A DNA stretch of 64,000 nucleotides from Hydractinia symbiolongicarpus (taxonomy: Eukaryota > Cnidaria > Hydrozoa > Anthoathecata > Hydractiniidae): assembly GCF_029227915.1 (NCBI RefSeq), contig NC_079879.1, positions 16,120,001-16,184,000 of the forward strand, in the 5' to 3' direction. The number at the start of each line of letters is the position of its first letter. The stretch's first letter is position 1. Below are positions 1 to 11,869 of this stretch, in pieces. Made by a program: the position numbers and the translations under genes. The notes below the pieces were generated by a model. It did no database searches. It worked only from the letters and a program-made list of their open reading frames with translations, and was not told where the DNA came from.

Positions 1-930
1 GGAAAGTACAAATTGTATTTAAAATCTGCCCAAGCTTGCTCTCATACTTTTGGCTTTTTTGGCCAGTTGACACGCATACTAATTTACCATACTGAACACA
101 AAAGTTACGAAATACATGAAATTAGTTTTTACGTATATCATAACTTAGCTACGCCGCATTATTGTAAGCTCATGAAACACAATGCAAAAACATAGAAAGA
201 AAAGAAAATGGTGAAATATTTTTATATATGTCCAAACTTAATCTCCCAAAAACAATATTTACATTAACGGTCGCCACCATTATCGAGCAAAAGTCCAATC
301 GGTCATTCGTGACTTCACACGTCGTACATAGCTCACATTTATTGCGAGGTTTGAGTGTTGAAGAATTTAACAACATGCGAAAGTAGGTAAACAAAGTAAA
401 ACTTCCAGGTAAAGGTACCGTTTGATAAAATAGTTCAGATTTAGAAGATGTATCAGTAAAAAGACCCTTAGCAACAGTACAAAAGTTTTTAAACACAAAT
501 GACCAAATACCTTAAAGAATGAAGAGGTATATTTCCCCCTGTTAGTTTTGGATTGGTGACTTAAATTAACTTCCACGATGCAACAAAACAAAGAAGCAAC
601 TTGAGTTTTAGGAAATATTTAAAAATTGTATAATAAAATTTAAAAAGAAAGAGTTTTGTTAATACTTTATGGATTGAACTTTCTTCTTCTGACTGTATAG
701 CTAGAGGTAGCTAGCTAATGATGATTCGATTGAAGGATGACAGCAAAAATATTTTCCATGGTGGCCACAGGCACCAAAAAGTAATTTAGTTAGCTAGCTA
801 CATCAAACCAAGGAAAAAACGTCAAAATAACTTTCAAATCACCCATACCTTCGCAACTCACTTTTCTTCTGCTGTATGAAAAGGATACCACAATCATGCC
901 AATTCAAGCTGATAACTTGGTACTTTAAAA
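1..930. other. no gene recognised
   Basis: AT-rich sequence. The short open frames here have no motif, low-complexity composition and no plausible splice context. A small AGCTAGC cluster lies near 700-720 and another near 790-800; this palindromic 4-mer repeat recurs through the window. Confidence 0.5.
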
Positions 931-986
931 TCTTCTTTTAAACGAAGCCATAAATATAGCACGTTTTTGCGCATTATAAACGTTCA
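931..986 (+). repeat. 56-bp direct repeat, left copy
   Basis: The 56 bases here recur exactly at 4213-4268, about 3.3 kb away on the same strand. The right copy is flanked by a 12-bp duplication, so this left copy looks like the template. Confidence 0.8.
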
Positions 987-989
987 AAT

Positions 990-1750
990 TAATATAATGT
1001 GCTTTCAAAGAAAGTATACAAGCTTTCCAACTCGAAATATTATAGTTAGGTAGCTGAGAGCATAAAAAAATGGAAAACTATGCAATACTTTAAGACAATT
1101 TCTAACCTACATAAAATCAAACTATAGATAAAAATAAACAAAAAAATCTTTACCGGACACAATAAGTTTATTTCATTCGACAAATATCATTCAAATAATA
1201 AATAATTCTTACAAACTTTTTACACTACTTTAAGACGCCATATTTAACGCATTTCGAATTTTGATATCGAACACACGCATTCCAATGTAAAAATATTCAG
1301 GGGGTGTATACTTGTCAAAAATAATTGATTTTAAACAAAAATTAAAACCAAAATATGCCAATACGTAAAAATTAATTATTTATTTCATATAAATTATCAA
1401 ATAGTTTCGAATTTTAGATAAGTCTTTAAAAAACTGTCTATGTATTTAAAAGAAAAAGGAACCTTCCGTCCTACCTGTGCATTATAAGAATAACTTAAGC
1501 TGAAAAAGTAGTCTCTCCGGGAATAGTTTGAAATGTAGATGAGTATTAAACATGTCTCGCAAACTGCTATTAACGCCAAAGAAAAAAAGTAAAAATAATA
1601 GTGATAATTGTTTAATTCATATCGAAAGATACAGCAACATCTTTCCTTTAAGAAGCTTCACTGATATTTAGATAGAAAACGTTGAACGTGCAAGGTATTT
1701 TTTCTACTTATTTTTTACTTAGCTTTTGATAAGGCCCTCTACATAACTAT
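990..1750. other. no gene recognised
   Basis: AT-rich sequence between the direct repeat and the CXC-tail pseudogene. A short segment at about 1040-1062 (GGTAGCTGAGAGC) has an inverted counterpart at about 4050-4065 on the far side of that pseudogene. This hints that both belong to one larger, decayed inserted unit. Nothing else was seen. Confidence 0.4.
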
Positions 1751-3632
1751 TTGCATTATTGTCGCATACGAGAAGATGAAAAAGTCACCGAGCTATTGAA
1801 CGATCCTAACAAATCTATTTCTTCGTTTAAATTCCACCAAAAATGTTATGATCGATGGACGCACCCAAAGACGTTTCGTCGTCTTAAATTAAAACGAGAA
1901 CAGAGCAGCCAAACCGACTCTGATAAAGAAAAAGTAGATAAAATAACACCAAAAAGAGCCTCAGCAAGAAAGAGAAATCGTTCACCCATATGCTTCATAA
2001 GACATACAACTTTACGGAAAAACTATTTGTTCATATTTTTAGGAAAAATTATTGCTGACAAAGAATGTTGTATCTGCTTTCGAAAGAAATCTAAAAAAGG
2101 GGGAGGTTATGAAGCTCTTGTGAAATGTACTACTGATGTTGCAGCAAATACTTTCAAGCAAACCGTTTTACACAGAACTCGTTAAAAGTTCTTAAAATGC
2201 GTTTTACAATCCCAGCAGAGAGATCCTGTTTGGTCGAGACGGATTGTCATTAAAGGAAATATTATGCTACTCTCTAAGTCCAATACCATGGGTTTTAGGA
2301 TTGCCTGATGGTGGCCTAATAAAAACCGTGAAATCAAAGCTTTAAATTATCGTAACTAGTGATTTACTAAAAATCTTTACTTAGCCTAAAATTGTTCGCT
2401 TTAACTTTTTACAGAGACTCTAGAATCACACGTTTCAGATTCTATTTGTGACACCCCCTCAGATGCAGCACATATATTCGATGGCATGGTGTTGTTGCAG
2501 CAGCTGGAAAACGTTAAGCTGACTACATTTGGAGATGTATCCGAATTTATTCTTAAACAAATAATGCTTCGTTCATCGGTTGTGTATTTTGTTAAATACC
2601 AATATAAAAAAGAGTCAATAAAATCTTACGAGAAAAAAAGAAGAGAAGATTAAGGAATTATACGTCTTAAAATTGACAGAAGAGGACAGTTAAAACTAAA
2701 ACAGTGGTTTAAATATCTTCGAGATGGAAGTAATAAATTAGGTTTGGTTGATATTTTACTGAAAGATTGGAAGGATTCGTGGAGATTCGCAGAGTTACTG
2801 TCAGGAAAATGCCTTTACGTAAACGTTGGATCTTGCTTTTATAGGTTGCAATGTCAAGCAGGCGGTCAGGTAAGTTCACCCATTTATTGTATGTATGAAC
2901 TTTATCAAAAATGTTTGATGCATGTAATTACCATCTTTCACATTTCAGGTGACGTGCGACGAAGAAACTTCACTATCTACAGATGAAGAGGAAGCCGACA
3001 CAAAGGTCTTTTTATGTGCCAAGAATGCTCAATTAGAAAATTATTCATCTGTCTTTATCCACACTGTCGATAGTGATATACCGATTTATGCGCTGTATTT
3101 CGAGAATCAGCTGCGGCTAAAGATACTTGTAGAAATTGGAGTACGTGAGAAAGTGCTTGATATTTCATCTATGCGTAGCGAAATTGGCGAGGGTTGTTGC
3201 CTAGCATTTCCTGCTATCCATTGTTTCACAGGAAACGACTACACTAGCGCTTTCCACGGAATTGGTAAAAAAAATCGTTCCAACTGCTGAAAAAAAACGA
3301 AGAGTACCAACGACATTTCAGTTGCTGGATGATTCTTTCACATTTGATGCAAACGTGTTTCGTACGTTACGGCGATAATTAAGAGATCTCTCGACGCCAC
3401 TGCGTCAATTCCCAACGCAACCGGGTATGGTTGGATCCTTCAAGATGGTATTTTGGAAATTGGTAGGATGATTCGTCCTCCAGCACCAGAAGGAGTTCTG
3501 CAACTTATATCTTGCAACCGTAAAAAATCAAAGTGCAAAACAAGAATTTGTAATTGCAAATCGCATAGTTTAAGCTGCACCGACTTGTGTCATTGCGTTG
3601 ATTGTGATAACATTGACGTAAATTATGAGTAA
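1751..3632 (+). pseudogene. decayed multi-exon gene of the CXC-tail (tesmin/TSO1-like) multicopy family
   Basis: I recognise several blocks in order. A Cys/His-rich N-terminal part (FHQKCYDRWTH, then CCICFRKK, KCTTD) lies at 1751-2185. A block with SLSPIPWVLGLPDGGLIKT lies at about 2240-2340. DGMVLLQQLENVKLTTFGD and IKQ/LKQW-type blocks lie at 2415-2869. EEEADTKVF, HTVDSDIPIY and CFTGNDYTSAFHGIGKK lie at 2949-3270. A Cys-rich tail (CKTRICNCKSHSLSCTDLCHC) lies at about 3530-3597, with the stop at 3630-3632. An intron with GTAAGT donor at 2870 and TTTCAG acceptor ending 2948 joins exons in frame; another acceptor (TTTTTACAG) ends at 2414. Decay: a TAA at about 2650 and at least two frameshifts after 3265. 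The family recurs in cnidarian and other invertebrate genomes and looks transposon-associated, but its biochemical role is not known to me. The cysteine tail resembles a CXC DNA-binding motif. Confidence 0.7.
2870..2948 (+). other. intron in CXC-tail pseudogene
   Basis: This is a 79-bp GT-AG intron: donor GTAAGT, acceptor preceded by CATTTCAG. The flanking codons join in phase 0 and continue the family reading frame. It shows that the copy is genomic rather than retrotransposed. Confidence 0.75.
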
Positions 3633-3639
3633 AGTTCTG

Positions 3640-4204
3640 CTTCTTCTGACGAAGGATCCGATTCTTTCTAAATAAAATTAATTTTAACCATGTAATTATT
3701 TCTTGTCTGTAGGTATAGTAGGTTTTTGTACGGCGTAACATTGTTAAGACATGTGACGTCATTAACTAAGCTTTACAGGGTGTTTGTTCGTTTTGTGTAG
3801 CGAATTACCATTCACTGTTTTTTTAACTTTTGCTCTCCAACACAAAATCTATACTTTCATGTACTTGGAAAATAAAATTGATGATTCTCATTTATTTTTC
3901 TATTGTGTGACGTCATCATTATAAATTAAAGTCTCAATAGGCCACAATAAATATAATTTTCAATGCCGGTAACTTTTTTTAACATTACACGTCCATAGTC
4001 GTCACGATAAACAGCATTTCACATTGTCCTAAAGTTTTCCTGTAAATCGATGCTCTCAGCTACCTGACTATTAAGAGAAATAGCGTCAGCTAAGCCAATT
4101 ACTATACTATCAGGACTTGGTATAAACTATGTATTTGTGTTAGGTCTGTAAAATACACGATAATTCAAATTAGCCGATAGCCGTTTTCTGATTGCTTGAG
4201 TGTA
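3640..4204. other. no gene recognised
   Basis: AT-rich downstream sequence of the pseudogene. An AATAAA-like run follows the stop near 3670. TGACGTCA-type motifs occur near 3755 and 3909. No coding motif was found. Confidence 0.4.
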
Positions 4205-4278
4205 CATCCTAGTCTTCTTTTAAACGAAGCCATAAATATAGCACGTTTTTGCGCATTATAAACGTTCATCCTAGTCTT
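4205..4278 (+). repeat. templated 50-bp insertion with 12-bp target duplication
   Basis: CATCCTAGTCTT occurs at 4205-4216 and again at 4267-4278. The 50 bases between (4217-4266) are an exact copy of sequence in 931-986. The arrangement is that of a short copied insert flanked by a target-site duplication, or a templated repair event. It has no transposon termini of its own. Confidence 0.75.
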
Positions 4279-4637
4279 TCGCTTCCGGCAAACGGAAAAT
4301 CGGGAAATGACGGTGGGGGAGGGGGGTACAAAGCCTATTTATTGGCATTTCTAGCTAACTTTTATTACATCTACTCGGTCCAAACCTATTTGTTCTATTA
4401 GACAAAAAATAACCTACCTTTTCGTGAAAAAGTCAGTCATATTTCCTTACCCTGATTTTATATGATTTTTTTTCTATCGAAATTTTGAGAATCTCAATAA
4501 TTATCTTGGTATACTTAGCGTAGCAAACGTGCTCCACAATTTCGCTTCGCAAAAAGAATTATGACGTCTAGAAAAATCTCGCCGAGGTGTGGACTTTTGG
4601 ACTCTGGTTAAAACAAAAGAATTTTTGACATAATTAA

Positions 4638-5860
4638 TATAGAAAGTGTTGCGGAGCGTGGGACTGAGTCCCCTAGGTTCGCAAGCGAAAATTTTTAGAT
4701 GCCCCTTTCGGTTGAATCGTATAAGGAATCGTATAAAAAACAAAGTTCTCACGTGCTTCATGTTAGTCGATCAAACAGTTTCATCTTCGATTTGATGAAA
4801 CATTTCTTTGGGTTTCTGCATTAGCAGTACCGCAGTGTGTTTCGGACGCAATATTGCATGGGCCACTGACATAATTTGTTTAGAACCTGATCTATCAAAA
4901 AATGCTAAAAACTGTTAAACGGAACAAGAATGGTGTCCGACATCAGTGTACAATTCGGATCAAGTTACAAAAACGGAAAATATTTCTTTATCGAGAAATA
5001 ATTTCCTGGTTTAGAAATTATGAGATTTCCCGATCAGGAAATTTTTTTATTTTTCTGAAATTTATTCTGATTGAACCCAAAAAATGAATGATATATAATG
5101 AAGATTTTCAGTAGGTGTTGATGATTGCACGAGAACGGCTTGTCAGTTATTGTTAACAAATGTAGATGTTGAAAAAGTTTCCCGATATATATATAGTGAA
5201 ATAATTTTAGTTTCTGTAACTTGAGTCTCACTGGTGTATGCTCACTGGCAGATCTTAAAAAATTTATTTCCTGACTGCGTACAATATAGCTAGCTACAAT
5301 CGTCCACAAAAAGATGGCTCTCCAATCCCCCTCAATATCAAAAACTGCCCTTTGTGGCTGAGCAACGTAAACGACTACACATGACATACCTTTATATAAA
5401 CATTAATCATGATTAAGAACAGAACGTACTATCTGCAAAATATCTAGTTAGATATGTTCTTTTGCTGACATTGCTAAACTTTTTGGTTCTTGTTTTTTGG
5501 TATAAAAATGCTAGAAAAAAAATTTGTGGACTAGAACGAACTATGTGAAGGGATATTCCTACAGAGTAGAATTATCTCACTCTCTGTGTAGTGCATAGCT
5601 AGCTACTTTGGCTAAAAAAATCTGTCCACAAGAATTTTTTTATGCTAGGTATGTAGTTGACAGTTGATTTTATGCTAGCTACATTGGTAGTTTTATCCCA
5701 GCTAAGTAGTTAATTTAATGCTAGCTTTGTAGCTTTTCTTATGCTAGCTATATGACACTTGCTCTTTTTTTGCGAGCTAACTAGCATAAAAAAGAGCAAA
5801 CAAAAGTAGATAGCCACGGCTGTTTCGCTACGGTCAAACCGCGGACAAAATTAAAATGGA
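4638..5860 (+). repeat. T element, variant with GTGGGACTGAG 5' module, partial
   Basis: The copy starts at the family terminus TATAGAAAGTGTTGCGGAG (TTGCGGAG at 4649-4656). The following CGTGGGACTGAGTCCCCTAG module recurs at 25643 and 43217, and inverted at 31960 and 46658. Downstream it carries the family's middle part (about 5030-5400, shared with 18060-18640, 42160-42480 and 48600-49130) and the TTTATGCTAGCTA-rich part (5580-5860). The expected CTCCGCAA right end is absent, so the copy is 3'-truncated. It has no coding capacity. Confidence 0.75.
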
Positions 5861-6325
5861 TTCCACAATTTCTTTTTAAAAATTGGAATTTTATCATTTT
5901 TTAAATTATTGTAACTTTTTTTGTAATATTTTAATTTTACTGAAATAAAAAATGTTAGAACGGTCTACCTTTCTTCTTTATAATAAAATAAATATGTTTC
6001 ATATGTGTGCTAGGTATTTCAAGTACTTTCGTCGACCAAAACACATAAAATTCGAAAAACATTATTTTTCCGCAAAAAGTATGCCATCTATCCAACCTTG
6101 TGCCAACGCCGCGGTGATAGCTACAAACCTAAAATTTGGCACAGGGAGCCTGGTGACGTTGTAGTATCGGCCTGTACCGTGCACCGTCCGTCTTGCAAAC
6201 TATAAACCACTTAAATTTTAAGTTAAAGTCTTTGTTTAGCGCTAAAAGAGAGCGGACAAAGTTGCAAAAGTTGTGCACGGCAATACAATGTAATATGATC
6301 CCTTTTTTGTTTAAATAAGTAGGTA
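5861..6325. other. no gene recognised
   Basis: AT-rich sequence between the truncated T element and the LTR retrotransposon. A 70-codon open frame at 5952-6164 has no recognisable feature. Confidence 0.4.
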
Positions 6326-6330
6326 TCTAT
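6326..6330 (+). repeat. target-site duplication (TCTAT), left copy
   Basis: The 5 bases before the 5' LTR match the 5 bases after the 3' LTR (11173-11177). Five bp is the usual size for Ty3-type integrases. Confidence 0.85.
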
Positions 6331-6469
6331 TGTAGTGTCGGAGACTGCATATATACAGACTGTTCTATATTTGTATATATAAGGCACAGAGTGAAGTGTA
6401 TATAGCTTCTTTGTATTTAACTATATTACGAGACACACGTGTTATTTCTTGTCCTGCTGATATCTCTCA
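6331..6469 (+). repeat. 5' LTR, 139 bp
   Basis: It begins TGTAGTGTCGG and ends TATCTCTCA. A TATA-like stretch (TTTGTATATATAAGGCAC) near 6370-6387 is the likely promoter. It aligns without gaps to the 3' LTR, with about six substitutions. Confidence 0.93.
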
Positions 6470-6738
6470 TTTGGCGACGAAGATTGGATTTTATAAAAAG
6501 AAAATTTACCACAACATTTTAGAAACATTGTCAGATAAGTACAAATACGTTTTCCACTTTGTGCTTGAATTCTTGTACCGTTTGGAAGAAAACTGTTACG
6601 CCCAAGCTGCGTCGCTCGCCAGGAGCCGCCTCCGCCATTTTTTATTTAATTTGTGCTACGGCAACGACTTTACGTAGGACATCACTACGCTCAACCAAAT
6701 CAGGCTTCAAGTGTTGTGTGCGCAAAACATAAACAAAT

Positions 6739-7873
6739 ATGGCGCATGCCTTAGCGAATCTTCGCTCGTGTGTGCAAGAATTTCAACTACAAGATCACGA
6801 AGAAACTACTTCAAACATACACAAGCGTTGGTGTATGTGGCTAGAAAATTTGGAAGATTGTTTTACTTTTGAAGGACTAGATACAGTACCGACAGAAGAT
6901 GGGGCTGTCTCACCAGAAGTTAAGAAAAAAGCAGCGCTCCTAGCCTTAGGCGGCCATCAGTTGCGGGAGCTCTACAACACCCTCGAAGATACAGGAACGA
7001 CATACACTGAGGCAAAGAGGAAGATCGAAGAGCATTTCAAAGGTTCAAAGAATCACTGCAGAAAGATACAAATTTTTCTGCATGAGACCGCTATCAACTC
7101 AAGAAACTGATGATCATTGGGTTACTCGTTTAAAGACTAAAGCTAGAGACTGTGAGTTTGATCAAATGAACATGAAGGAAGCAATTAAGTTGGTGGTTAC
7201 TCCACACACACCGATTCCTAAATTGCAAACAGCTGTCATACGAAATGATATGACTTTTGACCAAATGATGAAACTGGCACAATCTATGGAGATGACTCAC
7301 CGAGAAGTTAGCTACATGAAGGCAAACACGATGGAACCTCATAACACTCAATCGGCGGGTAATATTGACCTTAACAAATTGGCACATTATGCTGATCAGC
7401 AAGGTATGCGGCTGGCACCAAAGAAGCCAGCCAACAAATCAACAAAAATGGTTGAGTTGTGTCGTTATTGCGGAGAAACGACACCACACAAAGGAAGTTG
7501 CAAAGCAAGAGGTGCCACATGTAATAACTGTGGCAAGAAAAATCATTTTTCAAGAGTTTGTGAAAGCAAGAAAATCAACTTGCTTATTGCACAGCCAGGA
7601 CCACAAGGAGGGTCATTTTACGAATATGGACCAACAGAAATTAAACTTGATGCAGTGAAGGAGAAGCTACGAACCACCAGTGAAAACTATCCATCCACTG
7701 TAATCGAGGTAAACATCGACAACACCTGGATCACTATGCAAGTAGATTCGAGGCAGATGCAAATGTTATTCCATGGAATGTTTATGAAGAACACTACACA
7801 TTCCTCTTCGATCAACCAAGGCAAAACTGTAACCATACAACTCAGTTACATTACCAATCAAGGGGGCATTTGA
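6739..7873 (+). pseudogene. gag: gag plus protease region, frameshifted
   Basis: The start at 6739 (ATGGCGCATGCC) follows a 270-bp leader. The N-terminal gag segment (to about 7053) has capsid-like helical composition; a 1-nt shift near 7053 moves the frame to the one read from 7082. Zinc knuckles are visible at about 7460-7562: a poor first one (CRYCGETTPHKGSC) and a canonical second one (CNNCGKKNHFSRVC). The aspartic-protease motif near 7745 reads DSR instead of the expected DSG/DTG, because a single-base shift falls exactly at the active site. Gag packages element RNA and protease matures it; neither can work from this copy. Confidence 0.85.
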
Positions 7874-8253
7874 GGCACAAACCACTGCCAACAACAACAA
7901 CAATATCCAGGCTACCTTTTATGTAACAGAGGGAGCTGCTACACAAAGTTTAATGGGAAAATACACAGCTTTCGATTTAGATGTATTGGCTATCAATGTA
8001 AATCATCTTGACAACCAACAAACTGTAAAACAGGTACACACCCAAGTACAACATCTAGATTATAGAGAAATGGCCAAACATCTAACTCCCATAGAGACAT
8101 CGGTTGAACTTGAAAAGCAGCTTGAAGTTACAACACACAATCAAGAACAGAAGGTTGATGCAATCATGCACCACTTTGATGTAGTATTCAATGGCATTGG
8201 GAAACATATATCGTCAGGTTCACCTTCATATTGATGAAACAGTGTGCTGAGTT

Positions 8254-8858
8254 GTGCAAGTGCAACGTCGTATTCTGTTTGCACACCGTGAAAAGTTGGA
8301 GACTCTGTTACAGGAGCTTGAAAAGGAAGATGTCATTGAACGGGTAGAGGGACCAACTGACTGGTTCTCCAACATTGTCATAACACCAAAAACCGATCCA
8401 TCACAAATTAGAATGAGTATCGACATGACTACCGCCAATAAAGCAATTCAACGCACGCGTCATATCATACCAACGTTTGAGAAACTTAGATACAGAATGA
8501 ATGGGGCATGCCATTTTTCTAAGCGGGACATGAACCATGGTATATTCAATTTGAAATTGATAACTCATCTCGATACGTTACAGTGTTTTACACTCATAAA
8601 GGCCTACGTCAATTCAAGCGACTCAACTTTGGCACCAATTCAGCTGCAGAAGTATTCCATGATGAAATGACTAACACTTTAGCTGACATCCAACAGGCTG
8701 CTAACATCTATGATGACATCATTGTATTTGGTCGTACTCAAAGAGAACATGATTTAACAATAATCCAGGTTCTACAACGACTAGCAGACTGTGGATTAAC
8801 GTTAGGACGATCCAAATGTCAACTTAATGTGACATCTGTTAAATGTTTTGGTTTATAA
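8254..8858 (+). pseudogene. pol: reverse transcriptase domain, frameshifted
   Basis: The first frame (8254-8670) shows the Ty3 RT fingers: IERVEGPTDWFSNIVITPK and RMSIDMTTANKAI. A frameshift near 8580 moves to the frame of 8583-8858, which carries LNFGTNSAAEVF and the catalytic YDD box (IYDDIIVF; YDD codons near 8709). A TAA interrupts the following FSASGISPDPAK block near 8857. Confidence 0.88.
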
Positions 8859-9525
8859 TTCTCGGCTAGTGGTATATCACCGGATCCTGCCAAGGTAGCT
8901 GCGCTTGATGCCATGACAGCACCCTCAAATGCAACGGAAGTGAGATCCTTTCTAGGCATGACTAATTTCAGCTGTACCTTTAATCCTGGTTATGCCAACA
9001 TTACTGCACCTTTACGACAACTAACATGTAAAAGCCAAGTTTTTGAGTGGACAGAGGAGTGCAACACTGCATACAACAAGCTCAAGGAAGTTTTGAAGCA
9101 ACACACAACGATGGCTTATTTTGATCCCTGTAAGGACACCAAGCTTATTGTAGACGGATCGAAGAAGGATGGTCTTGCTTCTATCCTTGCCCAGAGATAT
9201 CCTCAAGACAACATTTTTAAGCCTATTCGTTATGACAGTAGACAGTATACCTACCGAAAGAAATTACTCACAATTAGAGATTGAAAGCCTTGCTCTCGTT
9301 TTTGGAACAATGAAGAACCACATATATCTGTATGGGCTTCCCCAATATACTGCCAGTACAGATCATCAACCTTTACTAGCCTTGTATAAGCAAACGAATC
9401 AGGTCATGCCAGCACGTATTCTGAGGCATAAACTAAAACTACAAGGCTGCAATTTCCAGTTAATACACGAACCTGGTTCAGTTAACACATCTGATTATCT
9501 TTCTCGCCATCCACAGCAAAAGCAG
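8859..9525 (+). pseudogene. pol: RT thumb and RNase H domain, frameshifted
   Basis: ATEVRSFLGMTNF marks the RT connection. LIVDGSKKDGLASILAQ (near 9147) holds the first RNase H aspartate. After a shift near 9250 the second frame shows YSQLEIESLALVFG, the RNase H glutamate block, then YGLPQYTASTDHQPLLAL and DYLSRHPQ. The order and spacing are typical of Ty3/mdg4 pol. Confidence 0.87.
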
Positions 9526-9569
9526 GCTCCATCCCAGCAAGAAAGTGAATTTCCTTTATACTTAGTCAC

Positions 9570-11021
9570 CAATGTTGTCATGAGAAGTGATTCAGCTATT
9601 ACCACTGATATGATTGTGCAGGCAACGTTGGAAGATCCAACGCTTCAATCTCTTGCCATTGCTGTACGACCAGAATACATTGACAAGAGGCAGAAAGAGC
9701 TACAATCCTACAAAGACATCTTCAAAGAAATCAGTGTGGAGGTAGGTATTATATTGCGAGGAGACAGGATCATTATACCGTCACAGCTACAACAGAAAAC
9801 TGTACAACTAGCGCACGAAGGCCATCAAGGCATAGTGAAATGCAAACACTCATCAGAAGCACTATGTCGTTTCCAGGAATAGATGCTATGGTGGAGGCAT
9901 CTGTAGCATTTTGCAACCCGTGTCAAGCTGCAACGGATACGAAGCAACAAGAACCAATGAAAAAACTTCTTCACTACCAGAACAACTCTGGATTAAACTT
10001 AACAATGACCTATTTGGGCCAATCGAGGGTGGTAATGAGTACCTACTAGTTGTACAAGACATGTATTCTCGGTACCCTGCTGTAGAGGTCGTTCACGCCA
10101 CGTCTGCACAATCAGTACTCCTGGCCATGGATCGCATTTTTTCCCTTTTGGGAATTTTGGAATATCTAGGGTCAGATAACGGCCCCCCTTTAGTAGCACA
10201 ACATTTGCAAGCTATGCCAAATACATGGGATTCAAGCATGGTCCGAAAATACCCTTGACACCATGGACGAATGGCATGGTAGAGAACTTTATGCACAATC
10301 TCAAGAAGCTCTTGCAAACGTCTTTGCAGGAACACCTGAACTGGAGACACGAATTACAGCGCTTACTGCGGGCATATCGGGGCATTCCACATAAAGTGAC
10401 GGGTCGCAGTCCAGCAGAGGTTTTATTCAATGGCAGACAATACAGAACCCGGTTGCCTGCAGCACGCCGCGCTGAAAGGCCAAAGTTCCACACCGAAATA
10501 TCAGCCAAGCAGGAGGCAGGGCAAACCTCGATGAAAAACTATGCAGACCGAAAAGCATATGTTGCAGAGAGTGAGCTACAAGTGGGTGATTGGGTTATGT
10601 ATCGCCAAAAGCAACAAAAGAAGAGCGATACGCCCTACTGTGGAACCCCACATCGCATTATCAAAAGGTTGGCGGCAGAGTCACTGCAGAGTGGGATGGA
10701 CATGTCATAACACGGCATAGCACCTTCTTTAAGAAAATTCCTAATCACCCAGGCAAAGAAGGGAGTCAGAAACTATTCACGAAATCAACATCTGTAGCAG
10801 ACTGCGATATACCACCGCTAACCTGTGAAGGAGAAGCGGACAAAGACGCAGTAACCAGTGAAGATGAAAGTATGCAAACTGTGGAGTATGAAGTAGAGGA
10901 AGATTGGCATAATCTCGATCAAGAAATTACGATGGAACAAGTTAGAAGATCTACACGTGAAAGAACGAAGCCGTCTAAGCTAACAGAATACGAAGTAGAT
11001 CTCCCAGAGTCTTTGAAATAA
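9570..11021 (+). pseudogene. pol: integrase domain and C-terminal tail, frameshifted
   Basis: The HHCC zinc region is split by frameshifts: AHEGHQGIVKCK (about 9810-9845) and CNPCQAAT (about 9913-9935). The catalytic core shows DLFGPIEGGNEYLLVVQD (about 10008-10060), GSDNGPP (about 10170-10190) and, in another frame, TNGMVENFMHNLKK (about 10265-10310) for the D, D and E positions. A GDWVMYRQK block near 10585 and a basic/acidic tail ending at 11021 follow. The integrase would insert the cDNA; here it is split over at least three frames. Confidence 0.85.
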
Positions 11022-11033
11022 AAACGGGAGTAA

Positions 11034-11172
11034 TGTAGTGTCGGAGATAGCATATATACAGACTGTTCTATATTTGTATATATAAGGCACAGAGTGAAGT
11101 GTATATAGCCTCTTTGTATGTAACTATATTACGAGACACAAGTGTTATTTCTTGTCCTGCTGGTATCTCTCA
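11034..11172 (+). repeat. 3' LTR, 139 bp
   Basis: Same length and termini as the 5' LTR, with about six substitutions. It is followed by the TCTAT target duplication. Confidence 0.93.
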
Positions 11173-11177
11173 TCTAT

Positions 11178-11869
11178 AGCTATAATAGATCCAGACTGTT
11201 GGCATCAAATGATTTGTTAGGTATGGTTTTCGTTACAGAATTATGGAAACACCGTGTTTATCACGTCCTCGATAGCCCAAAATGGAGATACGGTTCCGAG
11301 TACGGAAAAAAATAAAAATGGCAGAACAATGGAGACAGCGTTGCTGTATACAAACGCACGCTGTTAATATAATTCTTTTCGAGCGGGACGGCAGATCAAA
11401 ACCAGCTAAGTGATTCTTCTTTTTTATTGGGAATATCCCTGTTTAATTCCTCAAACTTTGAAGGTGCCTGTCTTTTTTAAATTGTCGTAAATATTTAGTT
11501 ACGTGTTATTCTCGCTGTTTCTTTCGTCTGTTGTTTATATTGTTATTGTTGTGTGTTCTTTTTGTGTGTGTGAAGTTGTATTTTTTTCCCTTCAAAGTTC
11601 TTTTTAACTAACAACTGGGTATGGGATCTCAACAGAAGAAATACTTGAGTTCCATTGGGTGGGAGGATTCCTGGATTTTTAAGGAAAATTTTCCTTCTGT
11701 AACTAGGGTGGGGGATCCATAAAAAATTACAAATGGTGTAATTTTTGCTTTACTTAATAAATTTAGCCAGAGTTTTTTAGTTTTGTATAGTTTTCTACAG
11801 CTTTTGCTCCCAGTAGGTTTTGATTTGTCTCCTTTTGATACATTTAAAAATTTAGCTAGTAGAAGAAAC
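11178..11869. other. no gene recognised
   Basis: AT-rich sequence between the LTR element and the coiled-coil ORF. The start of the next open frame (11783) is probably not coding before the methionine at 11870. Confidence 0.4.

Larger units (their letters stand above)
6331..11172 (+). mobile_element. Ty3/mdg4 (gypsy)-type LTR retrotransposon, full length but inactivated
   Basis: Two 139-bp LTRs (6331-6469 and 11034-11172) begin TG and end CA. They bound gag, protease, RT, RNase H and integrase segments, in the order typical of Ty3-type elements. A 5-bp duplication TCTAT (6326-6330 and 11173-11177) marks the insertion. Immediately after the 5' LTR the sequence TTTGGCGACGAAG is the likely primer-binding site; a purine tract (AAAAACGGGAG, about 11020-11030) precedes the 3' LTR. 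The LTRs differ at about 6 of 139 positions, so the insertion is moderately old. Several frameshifts and stops make it non-autonomous. The lineage within Ty3 is not certain; a Mag-like affiliation is a guess. Confidence 0.93.

Noticed and set aside
170-591. Overlapping minus-strand frames
   Set aside because: No motifs, biased low-complexity residues and mutual overlap.
6396-6677. 93-codon frame in the LTR and leader
   Set aside because: It starts in the LTR and crosses the primer-binding site; no gag motif before 6739.
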